Shown piece by piece: positions 1 to 13,365 of a stretch of 64,000 bases of DNA. This DNA is from Orbilia blumenaviensis (Eukaryota; Ascomycota; Orbiliomycetes; Orbiliales; Orbiliaceae): contig JAVHNS010000008.1 of the NCBI GenBank assembly GCA_036872755.1, positions 1,922,001-1,986,000 of the forward strand, given 5' to 3'. The position numbers and the translations under genes were made by a program. Positions within the stretch are counted from its first letter, which is position 1. Each line of letters starts with the position of its first letter. Under the pieces are notes generated by a model, which did not search any database, had not been told where the DNA came from, and saw only the letters and a list, made by a program, of their open reading frames with translations.

Positions 1-52
1 GGAATCGAATGCGAGTTTTCAGAGAAAGAAGAAATCTGATTTGAGGCGGCCA

Positions 53-2759
53 CTAGTCCTCTTCTGCCTCAGTGTCGTCATCCTCCTCATTGTCGCTATG
101 TCCCTCGCGTCTCCTCCTAAGCTCTCTTTCCATTTCGACGCCTCGGTCGATACGCATCTGAGCAACGGTGATGCCTTCATCTCTGATAACTTCATTAAAC
201 CATGGGTGTTTGAGAGCATCGCGAGCACTAATTCGCTTTGCTGGGTCGTAAACGAAGATTTTCTTGAGAAGATCGAGTAGTTGTCGGTAGAAGCTACAGG
301 TTTGCGGTATCATCTCCTGTAATTTTGTTAGCACTCATCCCAAATCTAGGAAGCTAGCGTTCTTGGGGAAGCTTACATCTAGACGACGCATGGCCTTAAC
401 ATAGCGTCGCGATGTCTTAGTGGTCTCGGTGTTAGGATAGTCAAGCCTGTTATTGCGGAAGAACCTATCATCCAACGTTAGCACATGGCGCAATATACAC
501 ATCTCCAGCATCAGTGACATACCTAGAAGCGGGACTGTTGGAGCTCTGTGTCTTCGTGATGGCCTGTCGCACAAGCCGGGTTTCAATATCGGCGTTACAG
601 ACAGTCCTCATCATAGCCAAATGCTCGAGGTTGTCGTGTGTTTGAAATAATGCGTCTCCTGTGTAGAATTCGACAAGAATACATCCAATACTCCAGATAT
701 CACATGGAAAACTCCAACCAAGACCGAGAATGATCTCTGGAGCCCGGTAGTGCCGGGTCGAGACAACTGACGAGTGATATTCGTCATCGAATGTGGCAGA
801 GCCAAAGTCGATTAATCTGATATCTGTATCAAGCAGGATCTTTCTGGTCTGGGCCTTCCTGGGGTTAGAGTGTGTAGAAGAAGGAATGATTCTGTTGTAG
901 GTGAACGTTTCCGAAGTGTTATGCATGAGAAGAATATTCTCTGGTTTCAGATCGGTGTGGATCAAATTCAAATCGTGGAGGACTTTCATGGCGTTAGTAG
1001 ATGAATGAAATATCCTGCAGATGACCGAAAAGAAACTTACAGGCCACACTTGTGAAGAGCTGTCGAGCAAAGGACTGGATTTGACTGCTAGGGAAAGGAG
1101 TGAAGGAATTGGATTTAAGGAAGTCAAAGACAGACATCCCCAGAAGGTCGGTGACAATGCAGATATGATTTCTGTAATCGAAACAATCACGCAAGTGGAT
1201 GCATTTGTTTCTATTTTCTGAATCATTCTTCCCGAGTGTCGAGAGCACACGAAGTTCTATCTTAGATGCGTCGCGATACTTTTGCACGGATCTGATGATC
1301 TTGATGGCACAATACTCATTCTTCTGGTTATCGTAGGCTTGTACAACCTTGCCGAAGGTCCCCTGACCGAGTAGTTTTATTATTCGGTCTAGGAAAGATG
1401 TTAGTGGCTTTCTAGAGTTTGGATAGATGTAGTTAAAAGGTAAGGAGGGCGAGGCTTACATCGGTTAGTGAGAAACGCTCCGTGATTTACAATGTAGTGA
1501 CCTTCGTCGTCGTCAACTTTATTAGTTGTCTTTGTAGTCTATAGACGCGGTTAGTTCTGATATCATCAATGTAGAGAAGCCAACCAACATAAGAGGGAAA
1601 TATATTCCCTCTGAGAGGCTTCACAGATCCTAATAAATGATCATAGTAAGGAAACTTACATCCTCTACTTTTCGCACAACTACCTCCTTGGCCTTGATTG
1701 GGGGATGCGGTGGAGGTTGATAATGGGCAAATGCGTCTGTCTGCTTCTTCGCCATGCTACCTCTCGTAACCCTCTTACGTTTTGTGCCAGCGATAGAAGC
1801 AGAATCCCCAATTGTGGAAGCTAAAGATGTAGCTGCAGTCTCTGTACCATTATTGTAACCTCTGGAGGAAGCACTGGCCGTATTAGCGCTAGACCCCTGA
1901 GACGCGTATGCCGGAGTCTGAGTCACAGAGTACGGCGTAGATGCGTATGGATCGTGATTCGTTTCATACCGATTTACAGCGGCTGTCGTTGTTGCACCGT
2001 TGACTGTGATTTTCCGTCTTTTCGATGGCTGGGAGGTGGTTGCAGTAGATGCTTGTGATGAGACGGGATTGTGGACTCGAGTGCTGAGAGAAGTGTGCTG
2101 TGAGATGGGACGGGGAACTCGACTAGCAGTGACGTTCGTTCGATTGTTGCGCTTGGGGGTAGGCTCTGGAGGAGGTGTATCGTCGATGACGATAATTTCC
2201 TTGGGGACGCCATTTTTGTAGAATTCCTTCCAGTCTGGAGTTTGCTTCCTACGTCTCTTGCCGTTGACAGAGGGCGTAGGAGCCGCCGAGCTGGCGACAG
2301 AACCAGACGGCCTCATCTCGGTACTGTATCTCTGGCTCTGTTGTTGGTATGGCGGCTGAGGCTAAGAAATTTTAGGTTTCGACGTTAGCAGGCAGGTTCC
2401 TGCATGATGTTGTGTGGTGGGACGAATGGAAGAGGAGAGGGACGGAGGGACGGGAAAAAAGAGAGGGACGGAGGGCGATATTGTTGTTCTCCCCAGATGA
2501 CAGAGATGGCGTTTACAAGGAAATAACACACACATACACACATACACACTACAGAATATGACGATGAAGGGGAGAAAAACTGTAATTCTGCGATGATGCA
2601 AAAAAAATATCTCATAAAATAAATACACACCTGTTGGGTTCCGGAGTTAGACCGGTAGTAGAGGTTTGTATGTTGAGGGATGGCATTTAGATAGCCGTAC
2701 GGCGGAGATTGGTGCGGGTGGTGAGGATAGTGGAGTGTTGCGGTGGATGGAACCGACAT
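53..2759 (-). CDS. lkh1: LAMMER (CLK-type) dual-specificity protein kinase
   Basis: Seven exons on the minus strand (2759-2631, 2361-1660, 1538-1460, 1388-1041, 982-523, 464-377, 316-53) join in phase into 689 residues. The first 280 residues or so are low-complexity and rich in Ser, Thr, Pro and Gln, with a basic KRRRKQ stretch. The kinase domain follows: glycine loop GQGTFGKV, catalytic [14 protein letters not shown] loop LIDFGSATF and the family signature EHLAMM. The C-terminus is acidic. LAMMER kinases are nuclear and phosphorylate SR-type splicing factors and cell-cycle or morphogenesis regulators; in fungi they affect growth, adhesion and development. Family assignment is secure; the name follows the fission yeast orthologue. 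The signature continues RTV rather than the usual ERI. The start codon at 2759 opens a Tyr/His/Pro-rich leader separated by a 269-base intron. Confidence 0.93.
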
Positions 2760-5700
2760 CTTGTTGTTGGAGATGATGTAGGACCCTGATCAAACAGCAG
2801 AACAGGACTTCTTCGAATCGGCGGAGGAGGTTGAAATGGGAAAATCGAAATCGAAGTTTGAGGATGGCCGAAGGAGAGAAGGGAGGAGGAAGCCGGTGAA
2901 GGCAATTCGGAAGACCAGGACCAGACAAATCGAATCAAATCAGATCAGATCAGATTTAGATTTAGATTCAGATTTAGACCAGTCGTTCCCGGAGTCGGCG
3001 GTTGGCCAGGCAGATGGATATGCCCTTTCTTTTGAGAACACTCCTCCACTGGATTTGGGTGTTGCCCGCCGTTACAAGGAGAGAACGAGTGATGGAGAAT
3101 GTGTACTGGTGATGGAGAGAGAGGAAGAGGGAGAGAGGTCGTGGGTGAATGGATACGGGTGGGTGGGTGGAAGCCAAAACTCGAGGAGTCCCTTCGCGTT
3201 TAAGTATAAACGGGTGGCGGAAGGGAAGAGGATAAGGGTCAGTGGTTCATGAGGTGCGACGGTGGTGAGGGAAATGGTATTATTCCGAATATATAGTATA
3301 GTATAGTATTGTATAGTATTTGTATTGTATTGAATTGAATTGTATGGGATTCTGTGGGCGGTTGCTAAAAATTCTTTCGCGTGTGAGTTTCTTTCCGGCG
3401 ATTCTTTTTTTTTCTTTCTTTCTCTCTTCCAAAATTGAAGGCATATACAACTCGAATGGAGTATCAGAATTGGAGGGAAGGGGGCCAAGCTTTGTGACTT
3501 TTTTTTTTTTTATGAAAAAAAAAAAAAAGAAAGAAAAAGAGAGGTAAAAGAATATTCTCAACGACTATGTGGAATAAAAAGATCTAGAAGAAGAGACGCA
3601 CAAGAAGGAAACGAAGATGATGATGAAAATCCGTTAGACTTCTTGTGAGATGGTGGTGATGAAATTCCGAAGGATGGGGCTTTGGGAATTAAAACGGTGA
3701 GGTAGAAACAGAAGCAGGAAGTACCTAACTACTACTACCAAGCAAAAGTACCTCTCGACTACTAACCAGAGGAAGGATAAGGATAGTGTGGGTTAGGATG
3801 GGATAGGATGGGATAGGATAGGATAGAATGGGATGGGATATATCGCCAAACAAGCGTGAAGCCCCGGGTGTATTTTTTTGTATTATAACAACCAGAAATG
3901 GGGGCCGCTGACAGACAGACAGGCCCCAGATGGTACAGGTAAGAGGTAGGTAGATAGGTAGGTAGTTAGACCATGCACCCAGACGGGTTTAAGCTTTTCT
4001 TGATGCCTCTGGGATTCCCTCTTTCCTGCCAAAGAAGAAGAAGAAGAAGTAGCAGAGGCAGAGGCAGCGAAATGGAGGGACAGGCAGGGCAGGCAAGTGT
4101 AGGCAGGTGGATCAAACGAGGACCTTAATTCGTTTTTTTGGGTTTGTACTCGGAAGAGACAAACAAAAGAGCCGGCCGGGCCAACAGCCAACGTTGTCTG
4201 ATGTCGGAGGAAAATGAGAACGAAGGCAATGTGCAACAGCTTGGGTACTTACTTACGGCGCTATTAAATGAAGATGAAGATGAAGATGAAGATGAAGATG
4301 GGGATGGTGGGGGTGAGGGTGAGGATGAGGGTGAGGTTGAGAGAATAAAGATGTGTGTGTGTGTGTGTGCGTGAAAGAGAGGGAGAGAGGGAGATTGAAA
4401 GGTAGTGGTGATAGTGATGTGGGATGATGATACTGGTGAGGTTGATTGAATTGAATTGGATTGACTGGTGATAGAATGATGTCTATTCAAACTTGGCCGG
4501 GTGTATCAGTGCCAGTCCTCCTTGTTCTTCCTCTTCTTCCTCTCGCTATTCTTCTTCTAGATATTCTTCTAGATTTTTAATTCTTCGAATGCACCTCTTT
4601 TGGACCAGCACTCGTTTCTAATTCTCTCTCTGATTATTTTTTTCGAGAACAGAACAGAATAGAATTTTAACCACACCGGCAACCGCAAACCAAACCGAAT
4701 AAGACAGACACCCACAGAGAGCTTCTCTCTGATCTGATCTGTCCGATCAAGGGTCAGGTCAAGGCCTTTCCTTTCCCTGGAGCCCTGTCTCCGGCCAATT
4801 CAATTCTAACGGAAAACACCACCAGGCGGACAGACAGACAGACAAAGCAAAAGAAGAAATATTCCAAAATGAAAGGGAACACACACACACGCACACACAC
4901 GCCGCCTGAAGAATTGCAAACGACCACAAATATGTATCAACTGCACTTCTCTCTTTTTGATAATTTTTTTTCTGGCGGGTAAAGAGGAATGGGGATTTTG
5001 TTTCCTCACTATCGGTGATAATAAAAAATCCAAATCGAAAATTTGGAAATGAAATGAAACGAAATAGAAAGCGAGAGAAAACACGCACACGCAGACAGAC
5101 AGAGACACTTACACTTTGCTCGAGTACGGACCGGTTCTGGGAACAGTCAGTCGGTATGCACAGTCCTTCGATGGGCAAGTCGCAAAATCTATTAGTCGCA
5201 AAAGTTGAGTCGAGTCGAGTCGAGTCAAGTCGAGTTCCCTCCACCCCGGCAATAGGCTAAGGCAAAAGTGTTTCCGACGGGTGGACACGAGGGACGAACT
5301 CTGAAATGTCCAGACAGACAGACCGGAAAGGATCGAAGACTAAAAACAAAAAACAAAAAAAAGAGGGCGTCTGATCTCGTGAATTGACAAGAAATAGAGA
5401 GAAGGAAAGAAAAGAAGGAAAGAAAGAAAAATATAAGAGACGGCCGAGACAGCTAGAGAATTCGAAGATGAGAATATGAGAGAATGAGAGGATGGAGAGG
5501 TGTGTGAAACGGCAGGAGTAGACGAGACGGAAGGCTGTGGCTCTCCGCAGTACACTGGCAGTGGCAGATGGGATATATTTGAAGTTTGACCAGGTATGGA
5601 CCAAAAAAAAAAGTCAGCTTGGACGAGGGGCAGTGGATAAGATCTTAACACTGTCGGTGTAGTAGTGGCAGCAGTAGTAGTAGGTAAGTAGTACTTAGGT

Positions 5701-8500
5701 ACTATATTATTATATGATCATGAAAAAAAAGGCCGACGGACGTGGACAGGGCGAAACTGCGGGAGAATGGAAACGGTACCGAGGACTGAACTGGGGGACT
5801 CCAGATCTTCTCTACCGGAGCGAATATAGAATCGATACGATCGATATAGAATCCGCAAGAGGAGAGATCGAGAGATCAAGAGGATAGAAAGAAAGAGAGA
5901 GAGAGAGGGAAAAAAAGGAAGAAGCTTCCAAGATGGTATAATAAAACCAATGCTCAAAGCCAGAACAGAGCAAAAAGGACAATGCAATGATCACGGGCTT
6001 CACAACGGCATCCCGTCGACTTAGCGACGACGCTAGTTTCGTCCGCCCTCGGAAACGGTAATGGTCTGGTTACAGATTATTCCACGATCCAGCTTCTGCG
6101 GGGCTGCCGGGGCGCAATTTACACCTCTTCCCTTTTCCCTTCCCTTCCCTTCCCTAGCTTTCCCTTTTTAATTTTTCCCATCATCTCATCTTATTACATG
6201 TATGTGCTTAGGTAGTTACAGGCACAACGGTAACAGCTTCGGACTAACTGTAATATAATAGCGAGTCTTCATAATTAAATATATTATCACACTCAACCGT
6301 TGAACCTTCCCGGAGATCCCAAACTGCAGATACACACACACACATCCATCCATACTACGTATATACACCCTGACACACTACCTTAGTAATTAATTCGGTA
6401 CTTTGGTTAGCACTAGGTAGCTCACATCGTATCTTCTACCGACGAGAGAAGAAAAAAGGGGAGCAGAGCATTTTTTCCAAAGCAAAGCATTACAAAAGAA
6501 AAAAAAGTTGGTTCCTGGATCTCGAACCTGCCTGCCGCCGCCGTCAGTTCCTTGCGCCTGCGTCCTTTCCCATTCGGTCAGCTGGGGTGGCTTCCCTTTC
6601 TGCCTGGTGTTGCCATGCCCATACACTACTACCATCATCGCCCACTATCAATCCCAACCCTCATCGAGGCAAAGCAATACACCATACCGTATTGTACGTA
6701 TCGCACGCCAACTTTTTTATTTTGTTTTTCCTACATAGCATTGTTGTGATTATTATATGGCTTAGAAAAAAAGTATTCTGTCGACTGTATTTTGTCTGCA
6801 TCAACGTCTACGGGTTAGTTAAATTACCCCAGTGTCACCTCTTTGGAAACAGCATCCGTCCCAAAGCAAATCCGTTACAGGAATCGCTGTTTGTCATTAG
6901 TCCTTGTTTCCTCCTTCTCCTCATCATCCTCATCCTCCTTCTTTGCCCGTGCCAGAAAATAATAATTAGAATAAAAAATAAAACCACATTCCGGAAGGCT
7001 GTTGTAAGGGGCGGCTGGCGAAGGGAAACAAAAACAATAAAACAAAACTCACAAATAAAATGATAAAAAAATAATATCAACAGTTTCGTAATTAATCAAA
7101 AACATCATAGCATAGAAGGGGAAAGAGGCAGAAGGCAAAATGACGACCGAGGATTCGGCTCGGAGTGGTACCTGATCGGATCCTGTGCGGTCCTGCACGA
7201 AACCAGCAGCCCGGCCAGCGATCCAATCCAATCCAATCCATCTTCGACGCGTTGGACATGGACACACACCCACACCCACACATACATGTTTCCTAGCAAT
7301 CCCATGGAAAGGCAACTAGGCGGCGGAGGGGATGGGGAATTCCATACAGCAGTAACGTGTACCTGAAAATTTGAGGCTTACACATCTTTCTCTCTCTCCC
7401 TCACGCACATAAACGTGTTCAAACACGAAACGAATAAAGGGAGCATGGAGGGGGAGGCGAGATACAGATAGAGCAAGGGAAGGAAGAACATCGAACAAAG
7501 CAAAGACTCCCTCTCTCACCCTTCTCATCTGTGATCCTTCCTTAAAAATTTTTCGCCAGTTGGTTCGTGGTTGCGGGAAAATGCACGATTACATCTTCCA
7601 TCAAGTTGTCGACACATGCATGCCGCATATTGCACAAAGTCAAGTATACTACACCATACTGTTTTGTTGTATATATGTACCGCACTTAATATCGATATTG
7701 GAAAAACCCAGATTGTCGTATGATATACTCGGATCAGAAGACACTCTCCGCTCCATACAGGATCGTCTTCTTACCAATATTGACAATCCCCTCTCCCATC
7801 TGACCTCCAGGAGCCAAGGAGGGTCCATCCATCAAATCGAATCACGCCCCTCCGTATAACCGTAAAACCCTTAAGCTTAGACGAAGAGGGGAGGGAAAAT
7901 ATCTCTCCGAGCTTCCTCCCTCCAGAAGAGAAGAATAACCTGTCGTCCAAACTGCATTTACTTAGTTGGTTTCGTTCAGCCCTTTTTTCCCTTTCCCACC
8001 CAATTAGTTTACTGCATTCGGACCACCTGCATGGCGTTATGCGGGAAGAAGTGGAGGATGTGTGTGGTCTGGGCGAAACCCACACCTACTTTAGGCCTAC
8101 GCCGTTCACCTATCACTTGCAGACCGCATGGCATAACCATCCCCCTTCCCTTCCCTTCCCTTCGCCTTCCCACGCATTCATATATGACTTAACATGACCT
8201 AACTCACATACATACAGCTGGACATATGTACGCACATTCGCGCGACAAGTAAGAAAAAGAAAAGAAAGAAAAAGAAGGCACTCTCGGAGGAAAAAAAGAG
8301 AGACGAGGAGAAAAGCATAAACCACCCTCTTTTCGTCTCTTCTTTCCCTTCACGAGCACATCCCCACACAGGTTAATAGGCCAAATTGTCCCATACAGGA
8401 TCTCCCCTAGCTATCGAGTAAGTATACTATATACTTTATTATAGATCCAAATAAGAATCTTAATGGGACATCTGGTTCGAAAAGAAGGCAAATCGCCTCC
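2760..8500. other. Long intergenic region, proximal half (kinase side)
   Basis: I see no convincing gene. The DNA is strongly biased by strand (long purine-rich or pyrimidine-rich runs), with GATA/GGAT-type short repeats near 3780-3840, CA runs, GACA runs, poly-A/T tracts and a (GAGTC)n microsatellite at 5205-5235. Open frames are translations of low-complexity sequence rich in Ser, Leu, Phe, Arg or Lys with no domain. The part next to 2760 must hold the promoter and 5' leader of the kinase. Confidence 0.6.
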
Positions 8501-11500
8501 AAAAATTACATACTATTACTGCATTAAGTATATAGAGTTCGGAACATTCCTAAGACCGAAATTTACGTACGTAGTCCCATTCGCGTCGAAATATCGCTAT
8601 CGATAACGTGCGTGCGTGCGTGCGTGCGTACTTTCATAAGTTGCCATCTTGTCCTGAGATGAAAGATTCGGATTTGTAAAAGAAAGGAGCCTAGTATGGA
8701 AGTCTAGACGGGCTTGAACCTCCTCCATGTTTCCAGCTTCCTCTTTGCCTGACAGACAGACAGTCGGCGCTTTTTCCGAATGTGCATTTTCAGCGCTTTT
8801 TCCGAGTGTGTGCATTTTTCAGCCATCAAATCTCTAGGCGCAAACCCGGCCCAACTTACTTGAATAGAAAAAACGCCTCTTACGATCCAACATCTAGACT
8901 TTTTTTCACACTCTTATCCTATGGGGGAAAGCCGAGGGGTGGTGGTAGTGCTTTCTAAAACCCGGGTTCGAACGGATATTGAAAGGTGACAAGACTCCTT
9001 TCACTTCGCATCTATACACATCTGCCGCCTTTATCTCACAGGGCGTCGATACCTACATGCTACATTATATTATTTTAATTCTACTCTATCAAAAAAGATC
9101 AATGAAAAGAGAACTCCCCGGAGTTTCGGAGCCGTCAATTAACAATCTTTAAAACAACCCGTTTGAAGTATTATAACCATACCAAGATATTAGGAGAGGC
9201 ATGGCATGGCATGTTCCGTGTTTTCAACATCGATAAGGCGCACTGCACTGGCATTTTTTTCCTCCCTCCTGGTAATATGTTCGAGCGTGTTGCTGTTAAG
9301 CTGCTAACACGTCTGTGAATGTTTCATGACCATCCAGCTCCCAAAGGAAGCTTAGGAAGGTCCCTGACAGACAAGTCTTTTTTTTTTTTTTTTTTTTTTT
9401 TGCCTGCCTACCCGTTCTATTCTATTCTATTCGCTAGCCATATAACCCATCCCCACCATAAAAGAAGAGAGAGAGAGAGAGAGAGCGCAAGAAGAAAGAG
9501 CCCTGTCGATATAGATGCATAGGGAGACCCCCAGGCATAGTATTTCCAATAGCCAACACCCTGATGGATGGACGGGATCCGCTTCTATTGGCGATAACAG
9601 TACAAATCTCGAGCCTCGAGCTCCATATTACCTTCTTACCCAGAGGGCTTCCTTTCCTCTCCAACATAAGCCAGCCAGCCAGCCAGTCAATCATGCGGTC
9701 CTTCAACAATAACCACTGCCAAGGAACACAGAAAGAGAATGGGTAGGGAATGGCTAAAACGGTAGATTCGACACTAGCGTAATAGCGTCAACACGGCCAA
9801 CCATTTCGAGCCGAATTTCTACTTTAGCTCGAGAAGTACTTAGATTTAGTAGCTATGGGTTTTTTTTTCCAACCTTCCATATCATGCAACGGCTAGCCGA
9901 AAACCCCACATTCGGAGGACGAGGACAGCATCATCTGATTATCCTCTCCTCTCTTCTCTTCACCCCCCGGCGGGCATAAACCATCAGAGACTTTTTCTTG
10001 TCCCCCACTATACTAAAGTACTAAAGCGCGAGCTCTGGAAAAAAAAAAAAGAGGGAGGAGGAGAAGAAGAAGAAGCGGTTGATCAAGCTATCCCGTCGAG
10101 CTCTACCGTTCATTACATTATGCCATGTTAATGCAAACGGCGGCGCAGTTTGAGCCATGGCACCGGGAGGCTCAAGATTCTTCCTCCCTCTCATGCAAAA
10201 GCAAGATTTTTAATCCGGAAACCCGCACGCACTCCAGCAAAAAGAGAGACTAAGACAGATCAGAGCATGATTTCAGGCAGTTTTAGCCGTATGTTCTTCT
10301 ATTCTAACATCTGTCATATCCATAGAATTACAGATGTCTACCACATATTATTATTTTTTTCTATTCGAGCCAACGTTTGTCCAAATCTGAAGAACGAAAG
10401 GAAAGAAAGAAAAAATTAACATCGAGGGCCCTGGTTTCGCCACCCCTTGAACCATGATCATTCAATAAATTACCTACCCAGCAGCCCTTCGTATGCATTG
10501 AAGTCTGCTTTCTCCCATGAAACGGAAACGGAAACGGAAAATCCCACAGCCGTTTTTTTCCCTTTCTAACAATGAGGTCAGAACGAACGAACCTGTATCA
10601 TAGTAATCATTTGCCTCCCCGAACCGAACAGAATCTGACGTTCTTTAATTGCATATTGTCACCAAAAAAAACACTGTTTTATAAAACTCAACAGTAATAG
10701 AACGACGACGACCCAACCTACATAGCTCTAGGCTACAAAGCAAGCTATCGGCTGCTGCTGCGCAGCCCGCGATTATAGGCAAGCAAACAAGGTCAAGTAT
10801 CACAGGTTTGCAGTTGCAGTTAATTGCAATTGCAATTGGGGTAACTGTGGTGGTGGCGGAAACCCACAGCCCTTTTCGCTTGTGTCGCCCATTTTTCTTG
10901 TTCTAATTCAAGGTACCTTTAGCTTAGCAGCTATGATATTACATATTACACACACAGACAACGGACAGAGACGAAGACCAGCTCGCCTCCCGTATTTTTG
11001 TTACCGCGTATACCGATATTTACGCTGCTCCGCCGTATTCCACGTTTTTAGTGTATGCTAGATGAAGTAGTTTTACCTGTGCGCACGCACATAAGCCCCG
11101 GAGATCCGGATGTAAGAAGGGGGTTACTTCACGCCTCTCCGCCTCCCGACTGCGAATCCTCGCTCGCTCGTATACATATACACATACACCCACAAAAAAA
11201 AAACTTGGATGGATGGGAAAAAACGGTGGACATGGGGAAAAGAAAGAACCCCAGGCACATGGCACAAAGAAAGGTATTCGACACATGGTAAAAAAGAGAA
11301 ACAGGGAAGCGATCACCTCTTCCCACCCAAGAAAGGAAAAAACGCCATGGAAGATCCCGCTCTCTGTCTCTCTCTCCACCGCTTTTCCTCCCCCGCATGG
11401 ATGGACAGGTAAAGTATGGAAAAGAGCTGATGCAAGGAAGAACTGATATTGTGCACCTTGCACCGCATGAAAATATCCGTCCACGAGAGCTGGGGGCAAT

Positions 11501-13365
11501 AGATGCCCATGAACAAGATAAACCCGAGCTGCGATAGCTTCTCAAAGCAGGCACTTCGCCGGTATATAAAGAAAAATAAGAGGGCTGAATACGCCTTATA
11601 TACTTTACCTGATAGTAGTAGCATAGCAGAACTCCAAACGCCATAACCTATGATATAATGATAATTCCGATCTTGCATGCAAGTAAGGTAGCAAGCAATC
11701 GTAATAGTCTCCATACCCGTGGGTACCATCGGCGAAAGCAGCAATCTATCAGGGGTGTGTTGATCATCCGCGATACACACGCTCCGGAAAAAGAACCAAG
11801 TAAAAAACAAAAAGTGAATTAGAGAGATAGAATAACCCTTTTCCACTTCCCGCTCTACAAGAGGAACAGTACCCTGAAGAATTTTATATTTCCTTGGAAA
11901 AGAATAGAAGAGCAAGGGGATCTCGACGACATGAAGAGGAAGACCCCCCTCCATACGTGAGGAATGGATACGGTGATCCAGTTATCTTTTTTTTTTTTTT
12001 GATATGAAAGATATTTATGTAGGCATGCTGGCGGGTGTGATAAGCGCCGTTTCCGGCGTACGGTTTGCTCGAGGAGGTTTTTATTTTCTTGCTCTTTCTT
12101 TTTCCAAGGAATATAAATGCTTTTTGGAGTTTTCTTCATTCACGGGTACTGGGAATCTTCTTGAGAGGGGGGAAGAGGAAAGGGATTTCATCTTCGTTCT
12201 TCCTTTTTATTCTTCCCCAGTTTGATTCCAGAACTGTGTGTATTGATTTTGGATTTTTTAAGATCGTGGGCAATCAACACACCTCTGATAGTTCAGAAGC
12301 CTTCGCGGAGAATGTGAGAGTGAAAAGGAGAAAATCACATCTCCTTCAGAGCTAGCTGGTTGGCTGGGTTAGTCAGTCAGTCATTCAATCAGTAATACAC
12401 GCATGTGGTCGAGGGTGGATAGTTTTTGACGTGGGTGGTGGGGGTTGGTGGAAAAAGAGAGAGAGAGGAGAAAATGATCCTGTGAGAAAGATTTAAATGC
12501 CGGGAGCAGGAAAGCAGGAAAGAAGTGAAGAGGGGAAAAGAGCGGCTTTGCCTTCGAATTGGCGGGACGGACAAGATGTAGTAGGTACCGATTAATTTAT
12601 AGATACGGGATACGGTATACATGCAAACCTAGCCAAGAATTTTTTTAAGGTCGAACGAAAGTTTGTGATAACCTCTCGCCTCGGGAACTCCAGCCTGCTT
12701 AGCCGTGTTCGTACCTGATCATGCCAGGTTGATCAAATGCAGGTTTGTCTGTGCTTGGGTAAATTCGCATCGGGATGCGTGAGATTGAGATGCTTGTTGC
12801 CGATGGCGTATGGATCGTGAATTGGAAAGGAAGGGAAAGCAAAGGAAAGGGAAAGGGAGGGAAAATCAAGGGAAAGAAAGGCTGGAGGGATGATAATAAT
12901 ACCACACACCCAACACAAATGCTCCCTAAGATCCTTTCCCGTGTGAGTCTTCCACATTCCTCCTATCACAATGAACAATAGCTCCAAAAGCATACAAGAC
13001 CCAATCAATCAACAGTAATTTGAGGCGACATTACGCATATGTGCCCATAAAGAGAATGACAACTATAAGAGGAAGAGGCAACATATACCTAAGCACGGAG
13101 ATGCTCGAATTTAAAAGATGAAAAATCATACCCCATCTATATCCCGTGTATATTCACAATCGTGCCTGAAGATCCCGCGCAATTCCTCGCGTGATTACTC
13201 AATTAAATCAGAGCTACAAACTTTCATGCGTCCACCGAAAGAAACGAAACGTAAGCCACGGCCCCACCATGATGACGATGGCACACGGCAAACAGCATCA
13301 GGAGACGGCACGCGGCTCGCACATGGCTCGTTTGCGCAACCCAGTAGTGTGCTATTCGTAGGAAC
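8501..13365. other. Long intergenic region, distal half (secreted-protein side)
   Basis: No gene is supported. It contains a (CGTG)n run near 8609-8629, a poly-T tract of over 20 bases near 9379-9401, GA runs and scattered AT-rich stretches. A 213-residue open frame at 11313-11954 on the minus strand has an erratic hydrophobic and aromatic composition and no homologue I recognise. The last few hundred bases before 13366 should hold the promoter of the downstream secreted-protein gene. Confidence 0.55.

Noticed and set aside
2836..3252. 138-residue Arg/Lys/Asp-rich open frame just upstream of the kinase
   Set aside because: Translation of purine-rich simple sequence (repeated GATTTAGATTCAGA units); likely promoter or leader DNA.
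8690..8790. Possible tRNA (minus-strand B-box-like GGTTCAAGCCC with an A-box-like sequence)
   Set aside because: The boxes are too close together and no T-arm or acceptor stem pairs.
11313..11954. 213-residue hydrophobic open frame on the minus strand
   Set aside because: Erratic aromatic composition, low-complexity neighbours, no recognisable family and no supporting splice or promoter signals.
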